DNA of 64,000 nt, taken from contig CAVTTH010000003.1 in the NCBI GenBank assembly GCA_963737545.1, positions 992,001 to 1,056,000 on the forward strand, read 5' to 3'. The notes under the pieces are model-generated. The model searched no databases and was not told where the DNA came from. It saw only the letters and a list, made by a program, of their open reading frames with translations. Position 1 is the stretch's first letter. Each line of letters begins with the position of its first letter. Both the position numbers and the translations under genes were made by a program. Source of the stretch: CAVTTH01 sp963737545. GTDB taxonomy: Bacteria; Verrucomicrobiota; Verrucomicrobiia; Chthoniobacterales; UBA10450. Of the stretch, positions 8,619 to 17,132 are shown piece by piece.

Positions 8619-9057
8619 TGTTTGTTGCTTTTCTGTCTTTGTTTTTCTGTCTGGTTTTCCCTTTCGGGAAAAGGGATTCGTTCGCTGTGAAGTCGCGGGC
8701 CGCCTCGGCCCGCGGTTCAAGGCGTCAGGCTCGCGAGCACCAGCCATGCTGGCTCACCCATTCTTGGCATTCATTGGGCAAAAATTGCGTTCAGCTTTTT
8801 CGAACTTAAACTTCTATCCGCCCCGGCGGTCCGCCACCATCGGCCCACTCTTGGTCAACCTGTGGAGAGGAAACGTCATGCCGTTTCCATCCGATCCTGC
8901 CGATTCCCGCAGAGGAGCCAGGCCAGTTGCCGCGCCCTGCCGTGAAGTCGCAAGTGGCCTAACGAGACGCCCCGCATGTTTCGCGATCGAAGAAAACTGT
9001 GAGCCGGAGAAAAGGCGGGCGGCCCTTGCGAGCCGCCCGCCGTGAACGTCACTCTGA
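8619..9057. other. 439-bp intergenic region with degenerate palindromic repeats
   Basis: No gene is supported here. It contains a hairpin at 8694-8714 (CGCGGGCCG-cct-CGGCCCGCG), a degraded unit at 8941-8996 ending GCGATCGAAG, and the terminator-like hairpin at 9014-9041 (GGCGGGCGGC / GCCGCCCGCC) that follows the next sulfatase's stop. The octamer CCTAACGA occurs at 8958. Confidence 0.6.
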
Positions 9058-10689
9058 TTACTGGCCGGTGCCTTTGGCGGCCGCCTCGGCCTGGGCCATC
9101 TTTTTCGCCAGTTCCGCTTTCACGGCCTCGAGGTTGAAGCTCGCGCCGTGCTGCATCGGCGGGTATTCGATGAAGGTCTGTAGTTCCTTGCCGACGACCT
9201 GCTGGACGAAGACGAAACGCCAGAACTGGAACTTGAACCAGTCGAAGTATTGCTGCCCTCCTTCTTTCGTCCCATCGTTAGGCCAACCCTGACGCTCGAA
9301 CGGATCGAGACGCAAGTTGATCAGATACGGAATGTCCACTTGCGTCTTGGCACCAAGCCAGCCGTTCGGCTGGTCGATGAAACGATACTTGTAGTCGTCA
9401 ATTCGCACCGCGCCGACGGTGCTCTCGCCGAGGTAGAAGATTTCGTGACGCGCGGACGGGCCCTTTCCAGTAATGGCCGCCGTCTGGTCATAACCATCAA
9501 GATGGTTCTTGTAAGTCCGGTCGCCGAGCTTCACACCTTTGAGCAACTGGTTGGTGATGTCGGGATTGCCGGCGGCAGTCAGGAAGGTCGGGAACCAGTC
9601 GAGACCGGAGAAGATCCCGTTCTGGACGGAGTCCGCCGGCACATGGCCGGGCCAGCGGAGGATGCACGGTACGCGGAAGCCGCCTTCCATGACCGTCCCT
9701 TTGGACTGCGCGAACGGTGTCGTTCCACCATCGGGCCAGGTGAAGAGTTCGGTGCCGTTGTCGGTGGTAAAGACGACGATCGTGTTGTCGTCGAGGCCGT
9801 TGTCCTTGAGATACTGCATTACGAGGGCGATGTCGTTATCGAGCTGAGCCATGCCGGCTTCCTCTTCCGACCAGCCATTCTCCGAGTTGCGCGTCGCTTC
9901 CCATTTGGGGGAGAGATGGGTGACGATGTGCATGCGGGTCGGGTTGAGCCAGCAGAAGAACGGTTTCCCATCGTTTTTAGCCTTGTCCATGAATTTGATG
10001 GCGAGGTCGCGGATCTCGTCATCCACTGTTTCCATGCGCTTCGGATAGAGCGTGCCGGCGTCCTCGATCTTCTGTTTGCCGATCTTGCCCCAGCGCGGCA
10101 TCTCGGTCGGGTCATCCTTATCCGTGGCCCAGCTGTGAACCATGTTGCGCGGGCCGACCACGTTTAACAAGTCCTGTGGATAGTTAGGGTGTGCCGGGTC
10201 TTCCATCGCATCGAGGTGATAGAGATAACCGAAGAACTCGTCGAAGCCGTGGACGGTGGGCAGGAACTCATTCAGATCGCCGAGATGGTTTTTGCCGAAT
10301 TGACCGGTGGCATAGCCCTGCGCCTTGAGCGCGGTGGCAATGGTGCAGGCTTCCGCCGGGATGCCGATCTTGGCACCTGCCTGGCCGACCGTGGTCATGC
10401 CGGTGCGAATGGGCAGTTCGCCCATGATGAAGTTCGCGCGCCCTGCCGTGCAACTCGCTTCCGCGTAGTAATCGGTGAAGAGCATGCCTTCCTTGGCCAT
10501 CTTGTCGAGGGCCGGCGTCCGGCCGGCCATCAGGCCGCGGTGGTAGGCGCCGATGTTCCACATCCCGATGTCATCGCCCATGATGAACAGGATGTTGGGT
10601 TTCTTGTCCGCGGCCTGCGCTGGGGCGCCGACGCTGACTGCCAGGCCGAGGGTCAGCGTGAGTAGTATTAGTTTTGGTATTCGTTTCAT
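9058..10689 (-). CDS. Secreted arylsulfatase (CTAGR type)
   Basis: The start is set at the ATG at 10689, beginning MKRIPKLILL with a signal peptide ending QA|ADKK; the open frame extends 33 codons further but with no leader character. The 543-residue protein has metal ligands D39-D40, formylglycine site C80-T-A-G-R, 'GQFGKNHLGD' and 'VVFTTDNGTE'. It is the closest homologue of the frameshifted sulfatase at 3204-4920 and the parent type of the remnant at 5186-5385. It probably removes sulfate from a polymeric substrate in the periplasm. Confidence 0.88.
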   Translation of the reverse strand: MKRIPKLILLTLTLGLAVSVGAPAQAADKKPNILFIMGDDIGMWNIGAYHRGLMAGRTPALDKMAKEGMLFTDYYAEASCTAGRANFIMGELPIRTGMTTVGQAGAKIGIPAEACTIATALKAQGYATGQFGKNHLGDLNEFLPTVHGFDEFFGYLYHLDAMEDPAHPNYPQDLLNVVGPRNMVHSWATDKDDPTEMPRWGKIGKQKIEDAGTLYPKRMETVDDEIRDLAIKFMDKAKNDGKPFFCWLNPTRMHIVTHLSPKWEATRNSENGWSEEEAGMAQLDNDIALVMQYLKDNGLDDNTIVVFTTDNGTELFTWPDGGTTPFAQSKGTVMEGGFRVPCILRWPGHVPADSVQNGIFSGLDWFPTFLTAAGNPDITNQLLKGVKLGDRTYKNHLDGYDQTAAITGKGPSARHEIFYLGESTVGAVRIDDYKYRFIDQPNGWLGAKTQVDIPYLINLRLDPFERQGWPNDGTKEGGQQYFDWFKFQFWRFVFVQQVVGKELQTFIEYPPMQHGASFNLEAVKAELAKKMAQAEAAAKGTGQ

Positions 10690-10737
10690 CTTTCGATTTT
10701 TGGTTTCTGCCAGTTTGCTCTTGAGGGAGGTTTCGTT

Positions 10738-10796
10738 TCGCTGGTGAATTCGCGGGCCGCCTCGTGAGAGACGGCCCGCGTGTTTCACGATCGAAG
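10738..10796. repeat. Sulfatase-flanking GC-rich palindromic repeat unit
   Basis: The unit reads TGAATTCGCGGGCCGCC...GACGGCCCGCGTG and ends TTTCACGATCGAAGG, with the hairpin at 10751-10780. It matches 3131-3186 over about 55 bp with only a few differences. It lies between the lipoprotein stop and the sulfatase start. Confidence 0.65.
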
Positions 10797-10806
10797 GGTG
10801 GTTGGT

Positions 10807-11217
10807 CTAGTACCAGCCGCCCCAGCCCATGCCCCATCCACCCCATGCGCCCCAGCCCATCATAGAGTCCTGGTACATCTCGGCGGTTTCGAGATTCTCT
10901 TCGCTAAGTTTGTTGGCGAGGCGAAGTTGTTTGTAAGCCTCGAATTGCTTCGGCCCACCGACATAGGCCCGGTTATTAGCTACATCCGGGAAAACGTAGT
11001 AGGTCTTCCCGTTCTTGGTGATCATCGCGACCTTGCCGGGGGGAAGCTTTTGCAGCTTTTGCTCCTGCGTCGCGTTCTTCGGGGTGATCGTCTTAAAGCC
11101 GGCGGCCACGAGCATGTCTTCTTTGCTTTGCGTGCTGCTGGTGGTGGAGCAAGCGGCGGCCAGCGCTAACAGAGCGATGGCGCTGATCGTTTTAAATGGG
11201 ACTCGCATTTGTTTCAT
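10807..11217 (-). CDS. Small lipoprotein, paralogue 1 (Gly/Trp/Tyr-rich tail)
   Basis: The 136-residue protein has a lipobox (LAAAC, Cys at about residue 23), so it should be lipidated and envelope-anchored. A conserved core follows: 'LVAAGFKTITP', then a segment with PPGKVAMITKNGKTYYVF and 'AYVGGPKQFEAYKQL', ending in a Gly/Trp/Met-rich tail. Paralogues with the same core are at 14377-14790 and 25482-25871. I recognise no named family or function. A DosR-like box lies about 140 bp upstream of the ATG, suggesting stress-linked expression. Confidence 0.75.
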   Translation of the reverse strand: MKQMRVPFKTISAIALLALAAACSTTSSTQSKEDMLVAAGFKTITPKNATQEQKLQKLPPGKVAMITKNGKTYYVFPDVANNRAYVGGPKQFEAYKQLRLANKLSEENLETAEMYQDSMMGWGAWGGWGMGWGGWY

Positions 11218-11352
11218 ATTCTGGTGCTGATTTTCCTAGGTTGTTTTGGGTTTGAGTTGTCTCTGCAGTTTTTTTGCCTCTCCAATTCCGCGCAGCTTGT
11301 CGGTGCGAAGACCTGGAGAGAAGTGCAATTTGGCAAGCTCGACGGACTCTGC

Positions 11353-11372
11353 CTATAGGACTTTGGTCCCAT
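11353..11372 (-). promoter_or_regulatory. DosR-like box upstream of lipoprotein 11217
   Basis: Plus-strand sequence CTATAGGACTTTGGTCCCAT; core GGACTTTGGTCC. It lies 136 bp upstream of the lipoprotein ATG in the same orientation as the other nine boxes. Confidence 0.65.
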
Positions 11373-11430
11373 ATGCTTTGGCACGGGCCGTGAGCAGTCA
11401 AAACTGGCTGCATCCGCACCGTGCAGTATC

Positions 11431-11829
11431 TCAGGCTACCGCAGCTTCCCGAATCATCCGGACCAAGGCTTCGTCTTCGAAAGGCTTTGAGAAAAAGCCG
11501 AGGGCGCCAGCGTCCAATGCGGTTTGGCGAGCTGCCGGTTCGTCGCGTCCACTGATGAAAATGATCTTTGTCGCCGGTGATTTCTGGCGCAGCCACGCCT
11601 GCACTTCCAATCCGTTCATCTCCGGCATGAAGACATCGAGGACGGCGACGGAGCACTTGGATTGTTCCGCCCGCGCTAGGAAGTTTTTTGGCTCGGCAAA
11701 CTTCTCGACCGCAAAACCAGCAGATATCAACAGACGCCCCATCGCCTTAAGCATCGATGGATCGTCGTCGAGCAACCAGATGCTGGGAGCGACGGGAAAG
11801 GCACTCACAGGCGGGCCTTCCTCAGCCAC
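11431..11829 (-). CDS. Stand-alone receiver (CheY-like) response regulator
   Basis: The 132-residue protein is a single REC domain: acidic pocket in 'WLLDDDPSM', phospho-acceptor Asp in 'AVLDVFMPEMNG', Ser/Thr switch in 'IFISGRDEP' and the conserved Lys in 'FFSKPFEDE'. There is no output domain, so it must signal through protein contacts or phosphotransfer. It starts with GTG at 11829 and lies downstream of a MASE1/PAS kinase on the same strand, its likely partner. It has its own upstream DosR-like box in the 200-bp gap. Similar receivers are at 37112-37510 and 40118-40507. Confidence 0.85.
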   Translation of the reverse strand: MAEEGPPVSAFPVAPSIWLLDDDPSMLKAMGRLLISAGFAVEKFAEPKNFLARAEQSKCSVAVLDVFMPEMNGLEVQAWLRQKSPATKIIFISGRDEPAARQTALDAGALGFFSKPFEDEALVRMIREAAVA

Positions 11830-11923
11830 CTTTTTTTCGAGACGTTTGAAGGAAAGAGTTTCATTAGCTGCGTATCAAAATGGAAGGAAACGCCATTAGG
11901 ATCGCACTCTTTTCTCCGAAGCG

Positions 11924-11943
11924 ACATGGGACCTTGGTCTCAT
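11924..11943 (-). promoter_or_regulatory. DosR-like box upstream of receiver 11829
   Basis: Plus-strand sequence ACATGGGACCTTGGTCTCAT; core GGGACCTTGGTCTC. It is about 95 bp upstream of the GTG start of the receiver gene, in the gap after the kinase gene. Confidence 0.55.
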
Positions 11944-12026
11944 ATCCGGTTAACGCCGTTTTCTCCTTGCTCGCATGACGCCGCCGGGTGGCTGGCTTTC
12001 CGACGTTCTGAGATCTTCGGCGGTGA

Positions 12027-13295
12027 TTAGGCGGCTTTGGATCTCGCCTCTGTTGCCTCCGGCAAGCTAACCGAAAACCGCGCACCGCCACCGTCACAAT
12101 TCTCTCCCGAGAGCGTTCCACCATGCGCCTCGATGATGGTGCGAGCAATCGCGAGTCCCATTCCGGTTCCTTCAATCTTTGTGGAAAAGAACGGTTCGAA
12201 GAGCTGATCCACAATTCCCTGAGGAAAGCCAGTGCCGGAATCACGCACACTGATAAGAATTCTTCCGTCCTGGCTCCGGCCGGCGCGGATGACAACGAGT
12301 CTTTCGCTGGCGCGAACAACCGACACCGCTTCAAACGCGTTCATCGTCAAGTTCAGAAGCACTTGAAGCAGTTGGACACGATCTCCGTTCACCCGACCTG
12401 CATCCGAATCGATTTCCGCAGTAATCGTCACTCGCCGTTCCAGTGCGTCCGCACGCACGATGCGCAGGAGATCGTCAATGATTTCGTTGATCGGGATGAG
12501 CGCCTGAGTGGGTTCGGTCCTGCGCACCATGTTGCGGATTCCTTCGATGACTTCGCGCGCGCGGTGTCCATCCGCTACGATATCGGTCAGGAGCTCATTC
12601 AATTCCCGGGTTTCCATTTTACCGCTTGCGATCAGGCGACGCCCGGCATTCGCGTTTGTTACCATGGCTCCGACCGGATTGTTCACTTCATGCGCAAGTG
12701 ACGCCGCCAGTTCACCCATCAAGGCAACGCGGCCAACGCGGGCCAGCTCCGTGTTTTGACGATGATAATCCAACTCCGCCTGCTTGCGCGCGGTAATGTC
12801 AATGCACGAGCCGACATAGCCGAGGAAGATACCGTCCGCGTCAAAGCGCGGCGTTCCGGTATCGAGAATCCAGCGGTACGTTCCATCATGTCGTCGTAAC
12901 TGGTATTCCATCGTAAACGGTTGCCTCGCGTCGAAGGCTTTCCCGTAGACCTCGAAGCATTGCTTCAGGTCTTGTGCGTGCACGCCTTCGGCCCAGCCAT
13001 TACCCAGCTCCTGTTCGAGAGTCCGTCCGGTAAATTCAAGCCACTTCTTGTTGAAGAAAGTGCAGAGCTTGTTTGTATCGGACATCCAGATCAAAACCGG
13101 GGCGGTATCAGCTAAAGTGCGAAATCGTCTGCTCGCTTCGGCCAGCGCGCGCATCGCGCGATTCTTTTCGCCAACCAAGAATAGCGACGACAAACAGCGG
13201 AACTGAAATAACGAATAGGAAAATCTGAATGGAAAGGACATTTCGTCCGGCGGATTGCGAGGAAAATGGCCCCTGTCCATAGACGGCTCCTGCAA
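12027..13295 (-). pseudogene. PAS-HisKA-HATPase sensor kinase, C-terminal part of a frameshifted MASE1 kinase
   Basis: A PAS domain (about residues 55-175, ending 'GSCIDITARKQAE') precedes a HisKA dimerisation helix with the phospho-His in 'SLAHEVNNP' and a HATPase domain with N-box 'NLTMNAFEAV', G1 'DSGTGFP' and G2 'GTGMGLAIA'. The first 40 or so codons of this frame are a shadow of the MASE1 frame. Deleting one base in the CC pairs around 13171-13176 joins the frames as VVAIL-VGEKNR and yields a 686-residue protein, matching the intact 695-residue MASE1 kinase at 41218-43305. It may also work as a separate soluble kinase if translated from an internal start. Confidence 0.75.
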
Positions 13296-14088
13296 TCGCG
13301 ATGAACGTCGTCAGGGCAAGCGCCCCGGTCGCGCCGCGCATTCCGAACCGGAGTCCAGCCCACAACAGAAACGGCACGGGCACGTAAATTAATTCCGGAG
13401 AAACGTAATGTTTACTCGGTCCCGTGAACGCGATCAAACCCGCCGCGACAAGACCTGCCACCAGGATCACTGCTTCGGGATAACGCCTGAACGAAGTCCG
13501 ACGAACCGCGGAAAGTCCGCCGACAAACCAATAGAGCAAAGCCGGTGTCACTATGAGATTTGCCAGCGCATCGCTCAGAAACCACTTCTGCCACGAAGCC
13601 CAGAACTCAAAGCCGAGAAGGTATCGGCAACCGGCGCCGAGAAACGCTGAGAGCATCGGAGCCAGCAAAACTGCGATGGCGACAAAAACGCCAAAATCCC
13701 GGAGGTCATTGAGGCGAAGAGGATTTTTTAGAGACCGCCGCAACGCTACCGCGATGAACAATGCTTTGATCGAGTCATTCGCAAAGGCCGCGACGCGGAA
13801 CCAGGTCGGGATACCCGGCGCAAGTCCGGTGAAAAATCGGATCGGCATCCACCCAAGAAAAAGAAGCCACCACATCCGCGGTGGAACGAGCAGAAGGCCG
13901 AACACGAGGACGGCATCCGGAAACCAGAACGGAGAAGGAACCGCCTGGCTGATCGAAAGACCGTACTTGTAGCCGAAATAAAAGATCGCCTCCAAAAGGC
14001 AGAAGGCCAGAACGGTCTGAGAAGTTGAGAGACCGTCGAGCTTGAATTTGGTTGGGGAAGTGTTTTGCCTGGTCAATTCATCGCCCAT
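13108..14088 (-). pseudogene. MASE1 membrane sensor domain, N-terminal part of a frameshifted kinase
   Basis: The frame encodes eight or so hydrophobic helices with MASE1 landmarks: 'SPFWFPDAVLVFGLLLVPP', 'FLSDALANLIVTPALLYW' and 'VPVPFLLWAGLRFG'. MASE1 is an integral membrane sensory domain found at the N-terminus of kinases and cyclases. The last 23 residues diverge from the intact paralogue exactly where the kinase frame takes over, consistent with a one-base insertion near 13171-13176. ATG at 14088 is well placed ahead of the first helix. Confidence 0.75.
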
Positions 14089-14376
14089 AAAACGAAAATG
14101 CGCTGCCGTTCCGGACCATCTTAGCAGACGGCGCTACTTTGCACGACGAATGAGTGATCTCTGGCCCTCGACTAAAAGGAACACTCGCGCGGTCGAAATG
14201 CCGGGATTGCAAATTCCGCCACGAAACTGACTCTTACTCAATCCGGCAACTCGCTCGTCACAATAATTCAGCTCGCGCCGGCCTTAAGCCTGCGCGGCCG
14301 AATCTGGTTGCAGGTTGCCTCCGGCGTCGGCTCACTCGCAAGCGCGAGTTATGCCGAGCCGGTGAGCAAGGGCGCC

Positions 14377-14790
14377 TTAGCGCCAGCGCCCGCCGTAGAA
14401 GCCGCCGTAGAAACCGGGTCCCCACGCGCCGCCCCAACCCATCATGGCAGTCTGATTCATTTGCGCGGCCATGAGGTTGTCATTGCTCAACTGCTGAGCG
14501 AGCCGGAGTTGTTGATAGCTTTGGTATTGCGCCGGCGTCCCGACATAGGCCTGGTTGTTCGCAGCATCAGGCTGCACGTAGAATTGTTTTCCCTTGTATG
14601 TGACCAGACTGAGCTTGCCCGGCTCCAGTGTCTTGAGCAGTTCCTGCTTCCGCGGCGTGTCCGCGGGCATCAGTTTGAAGCCCGCCGCGACTAGTAAGTC
14701 CGTATGGGTGCTTGTGGTGGTGCAGCCGGCCGCAAGGGCCAGCAGTGCGATCGCGCCGAAAACTCTGAACGGCTTGAATGATTGTTTCAT
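14377..14790 (-). CDS. Small lipoprotein, paralogue 2 (Gly/Trp/Tyr-rich tail)
   Basis: The 137-residue protein has a lipobox (LAAGC, Cys at about residue 23) and the shared core 'LLVAAGFKLMP', 'PGKLSLVTYKGKQFYV' and 'AYVGTPAQYQSYQQLRLAQQ', then a tail rich in Gly, Tyr and Trp. It is clearly homologous to the lipoproteins at 10807-11217 and 25482-25871. A near-perfect DosR-like box lies 70 bp upstream. Envelope location is well supported, function is unknown. Confidence 0.75.
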   Translation of the reverse strand: MKQSFKPFRVFGAIALLALAAGCTTTSTHTDLLVAAGFKLMPADTPRKQELLKTLEPGKLSLVTYKGKQFYVQPDAANNQAYVGTPAQYQSYQQLRLAQQLSNDNLMAAQMNQTAMMGWGGAWGPGFYGGFYGGRWR

Positions 14791-14859
14791 CGATTTTTCC
14801 TTCTGTTTCGCTTCGTGGGTTGAGTGGAGGACGAATCTGATTTCCGCCCAAGGCTTTGT

Positions 14860-14879
14860 CTATAGGACTTTAGTCCTAC
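14860..14879 (-). promoter_or_regulatory. DosR-like box upstream of lipoprotein 14790 (best palindrome)
   Basis: Plus-strand sequence CTATAGGACTTTAGTCCTAC, in which TAGGACT and AGTCCTA form a 7-bp inverted repeat around TT. This is one of the most symmetrical copies and is 70 bp upstream of the ATG. Confidence 0.7.
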
Positions 14880-14902
14880 ACCGGCAAGACTTCATTTCCT
14901 CA

Positions 14903-15313
14903 TCAATATTCCAGCGATTCGTTCGAAACACCGAGCCACTTCGCAACGGCGGCGAGCTCCTCGAACATCTCAACCTGCAAAGGGGAGTGATCGGTCATGG
15001 CCATATGAATCTTTACGATCCGCGCGGCGGCCTCGCTCGTGACAAAGAACGCCGATTTCACCGGCGGATGTTGGGCGTAGGTCAGGCGCCGATGAAGCGA
15101 AACGCGAAAGACGTAATGAAAATCGAGGTTTATCGCATCGAGCTTTGAAAGATCGCTAAAACGATTGAACGGCTTGCCGTTCTTATTTTCTTCCGTTTCA
15201 AGAAATTCTATGACCGCGTCCACGCGCTTCTCATCGAGAATCCCGAGCGGTCGAAAGACCATGAGCCGCAGATCGTGGTGGAATGAAACGTAGGGAGGAA
15301 GCTTCATTTTCAT
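14903..15313 (-). CDS. STAS/SpoIIAA-like small protein
   Basis: I chose the ATG at 15313 (MKMKLPPYVSF); the frame also allows a TTG 57 bp upstream. The protein of about 136 residues has the layout seen in three tandem paralogues at 35790-37092: a first strand with 'LRLMVFRPLGILD', a helix with 'VIEFLETEE', 'FNRFSDLSKLDAI', then 'PVKSAFFV' and a C-terminal 'WLGV'. Alternating strand/helix order suggests a STAS or SpoIIAA-like fold, used elsewhere for partner switching, but this is inferred from pattern only. No signal peptide. It follows the EF-hand gene. Confidence 0.55.
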   Translation of the reverse strand: MKMKLPPYVSFHHDLRLMVFRPLGILDEKRVDAVIEFLETEENKNGKPFNRFSDLSKLDAINLDFHYVFRVSLHRRLTYAQHPPVKSAFFVTSEAAARIVKIHMAMTDHSPLQVEMFEELAAVAKWLGVSNESLEY

Positions 15314-15379
15314 TTCAGCAACCCGGGCAATGATACGATCTCGGACAAAATAACCATTACCCGCCTCCAACTCAATCGT

Positions 15380-15841
15380 TCAGCGGGGCGGGCCTTCGCG
15401 GCTGGCGTAGTAGGCCTTCACTTCGGCGCGACTCAGGTAGCCGTCGTGATTCTTGTCCGCCTCCTTCATGATCTGGTTCGCGATCCCGTGTGCGCGTCCA
15501 TATATGATCGCTTCGTTCAATGTCACGATCCCGTCGTGGTTTGCATCGCGCTTCTTGAAATCCGCCATGCGCCCGGGATCACCGCCGGTCCATTCCACTA
15601 CCGTCATGCGGCCATCGTGATTCGCGTCGCGCGAACCAAAAATCAGGATGACGAGATAATCGCTCGCCTCGTCGCGCGACAACTTTCCATCGTGATTAGA
15701 ATCGGCCTGGGCGAAGCGGTCGGGTGCAGGACTCGGGGAGGCAAAAGCGCTCGGAGCGACAAGGACAAGCCCGAGGAGGGCGTGTCGAAAGTGTGTGCTC
15801 AGTTGATGAATGACGTTCCGATATCGATGATTTCTTTTCAT
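15380..15841 (-). CDS. Secreted EF-hand calcium-binding protein
   Basis: A signal peptide (to about residue 35, SAFA|SPSP) is followed by four EF-hand loops: DSNHDGKLSRDE, DANHDGRMTVVE, DANHDGIVTLNE and DKNHDGYLSRAE. Each has Asp at 1, 3 and 5 and Glu at 12, so all should bind Ca2+. The 153-residue protein is a secreted calmodulin-like protein. Its partner is unknown; the calcium-dependent sulfatases in the window are one possible link, but that is speculation. Confidence 0.88.
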   Translation of the reverse strand: MKRNHRYRNVIHQLSTHFRHALLGLVLVAPSAFASPSPAPDRFAQADSNHDGKLSRDEASDYLVILIFGSRDANHDGRMTVVEWTGGDPGRMADFKKRDANHDGIVTLNEAIIYGRAHGIANQIMKEADKNHDGYLSRAEVKAYYASREGPPR

Positions 15842-15991
15842 GTTAAGACTCTGTTCCCCTTTGTTACAAGAGCATGGGACCGCATCAATAGCACAATTTC
15901 AATTTCGCATCACGCCGCAATAGTTCACGGCCGCCCCACTTACCCGTAGTGCCCGGCGCCGCCCGAAGCGTTCGGGCGGCGTGGCCCTCGT

Positions 15992-16282
15992 CTACTTCCT
16001 CGCCATGCTGTCCTTGATAATCCCGATGATGGCCATGAGAATCGCCCCACCGACGCCGCCGCTGGCGACATTACCGAGGATTGAGCTCATATCCATTCCC
16101 CCTCCGCCGGTCGTGGCCGCTCCCATGACCGCATGGAGGATTGTGCCGCCCAATCCGCCGCCGACAATCCCAGCCAGTGAATTCCCCACCGCACCGAGGC
16201 TTTTCTCTTTCAATGCCGCGCCCGCGATGTTGCCGCCGGCTGCGCCGCTGACTGCTTCAATAATGAGACTAGTGATGTCCAT
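15992..16282 (-). CDS. Small glycine-zipper hydrophobic protein
   Basis: ATG at 16282 opens MDITSLIIEAVSG; an upstream 25-codon extension is basic and unlikely. The 96-residue product is almost entirely Gly, Ala and aliphatic residues with repeated G-x3-G spacing ('GAAGGNIAGAAL', 'GIVGGGLGGTIL', 'ASGGVGGAILMAIIG'), typical of glycine-zipper membrane proteins. I recognise no named family. A DosR-like box lies 97 bp upstream, divergent from the next box and gene. Confidence 0.65.
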   Translation of the reverse strand: MDITSLIIEAVSGAAGGNIAGAALKEKSLGAVGNSLAGIVGGGLGGTILHAVMGAATTGGGGMDMSSILGNVASGGVGGAILMAIIGIIKDSMARK

Positions 16283-16378
16283 AGTTGCCTTTCTTTTCGT
16301 TTGTTGATGATTTCTGACTTGGAGGCGTGATTGTCTGAGATCGCGCCGATTGATCATCTGAAAAACAAATGAGGTGCG

Positions 16379-16398
16379 CTATGGGACTTTAGTCCTAT
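16379..16398 (-). promoter_or_regulatory. DosR-like box upstream of glycine-zipper gene
   Basis: Plus-strand sequence CTATGGGACTTTAGTCCTAT with the core GGGACTTTAGTCC, the closest match in the window to the mycobacterial DosR consensus centre. It faces the minus-strand gene starting at 16282. Confidence 0.7.
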
Positions 16399-16525
16399 CT
16401 TTGTCGTTAGGAGAAAACGCGCTGGAGGCGCGCCCTGCTCCACTCTCGAATCACCTCGATCCCTGCCCTAGGCCTGTCGCGATCAGATTGTCGAACAACC
16501 GCGCGCCGGGAATTGAGTTGCTATG

Positions 16526-16545
16526 ACAGGTCCAAGGTCCGATAG
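16526..16545 (+). promoter_or_regulatory. DosR-like box upstream of secreted protein 16581
   Basis: Plus-strand sequence ACAGGTCCAAGGTCCGATAG. This is the reverse orientation of the other boxes, and so is the gene it precedes (ATG 36 bp downstream), which preserves the box-to-gene orientation. That coupling argues for function. Confidence 0.55.
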
Positions 16546-16580
16546 TCGAACTAACACGTTCCCCGGACTCAGGATCAATC

Positions 16581-17030
16581 ATGAAAAAGATACTGATTTG
16601 GACTTTGGTCCCGGCCTTGGCCGGGCTTATTGCAAACCTGGCTTCGGGCGCAACAATCCCGGCCGGCACAACCCTGGTGGTTCGAACGCTCGAGACGATA
16701 AGGTCGGTGGATGCTATCGGAACGCCTGTTTCGACCCAACTTGTGAGCGACGTGACTGTAAATGGCAAGGTCGTCCTTCGCGCCGGCACAAAGGTATCGG
16801 GAAAGGTAGTGAGTTCGAAACGGACTTATTCCAGCACACAAAAACTGAAGGTTGATATCACGGAAGCAATTGTGGGCGGACGCGTTATTCCCGTTAAAAC
16901 AACCGGGGCTGTCCAATTGGATGCCACGGGGTTGAAAACACGGAATGGTGTCTCCATTTCGCGTGCTGGCTACGCGGTGGCCGCCGGCAGAGTTATCCAG
17001 TTCCGCCTTGCTCAACCGCTTCAGTTTTAG
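16581..17030 (+). CDS. Secreted beta-rich hypothetical protein
   Basis: The 149-residue protein has a signal peptide (cleavage near ASG|ATIPAG) and a repetitive beta pattern: 'IPAGTTLVVRTLETI', 'SVDAIGTPVSTQLVSDV', 'VVLRAGTKVSGKV'. Periplasmic proteins with this 'pore-like' beta layout are common in Acidobacteria and Verrucomicrobia, and I know of no assigned function. It is transcribed divergently from the glycine-zipper gene, with two boxes between them. An internal GGACTTTGGTCC at 16600-16611 is coding (WTLVP) and probably coincidental. Confidence 0.65.
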   Translation: MKKILIWTLVPALAGLIANLASGATIPAGTTLVVRTLETIRSVDAIGTPVSTQLVSDVTVNGKVVLRAGTKVSGKVVSSKRTYSSTQKLKVDITEAIVGGRVIPVKTTGAVQLDATGLKTRNGVSISRAGYAVAAGRVIQFRLAQPLQF

Positions 17031-17132
17031 TTTCGGTCCTGCTAACAAGTCTGCCGTGCCCGCGGGTTGGCCGATTTGACCCTGGTCCTGCGAGCAACAC
17101 CACCGGTGCGAGGGACTTTCCTCGTTAGGGGA

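Noticed and set aside
16596..16615. GGACTTTGGTCCC resembling a DosR-like box
   Set aside because: It lies inside the start of the 16581 gene, encodes WTLVP in the signal peptide and lacks the TAT flank.
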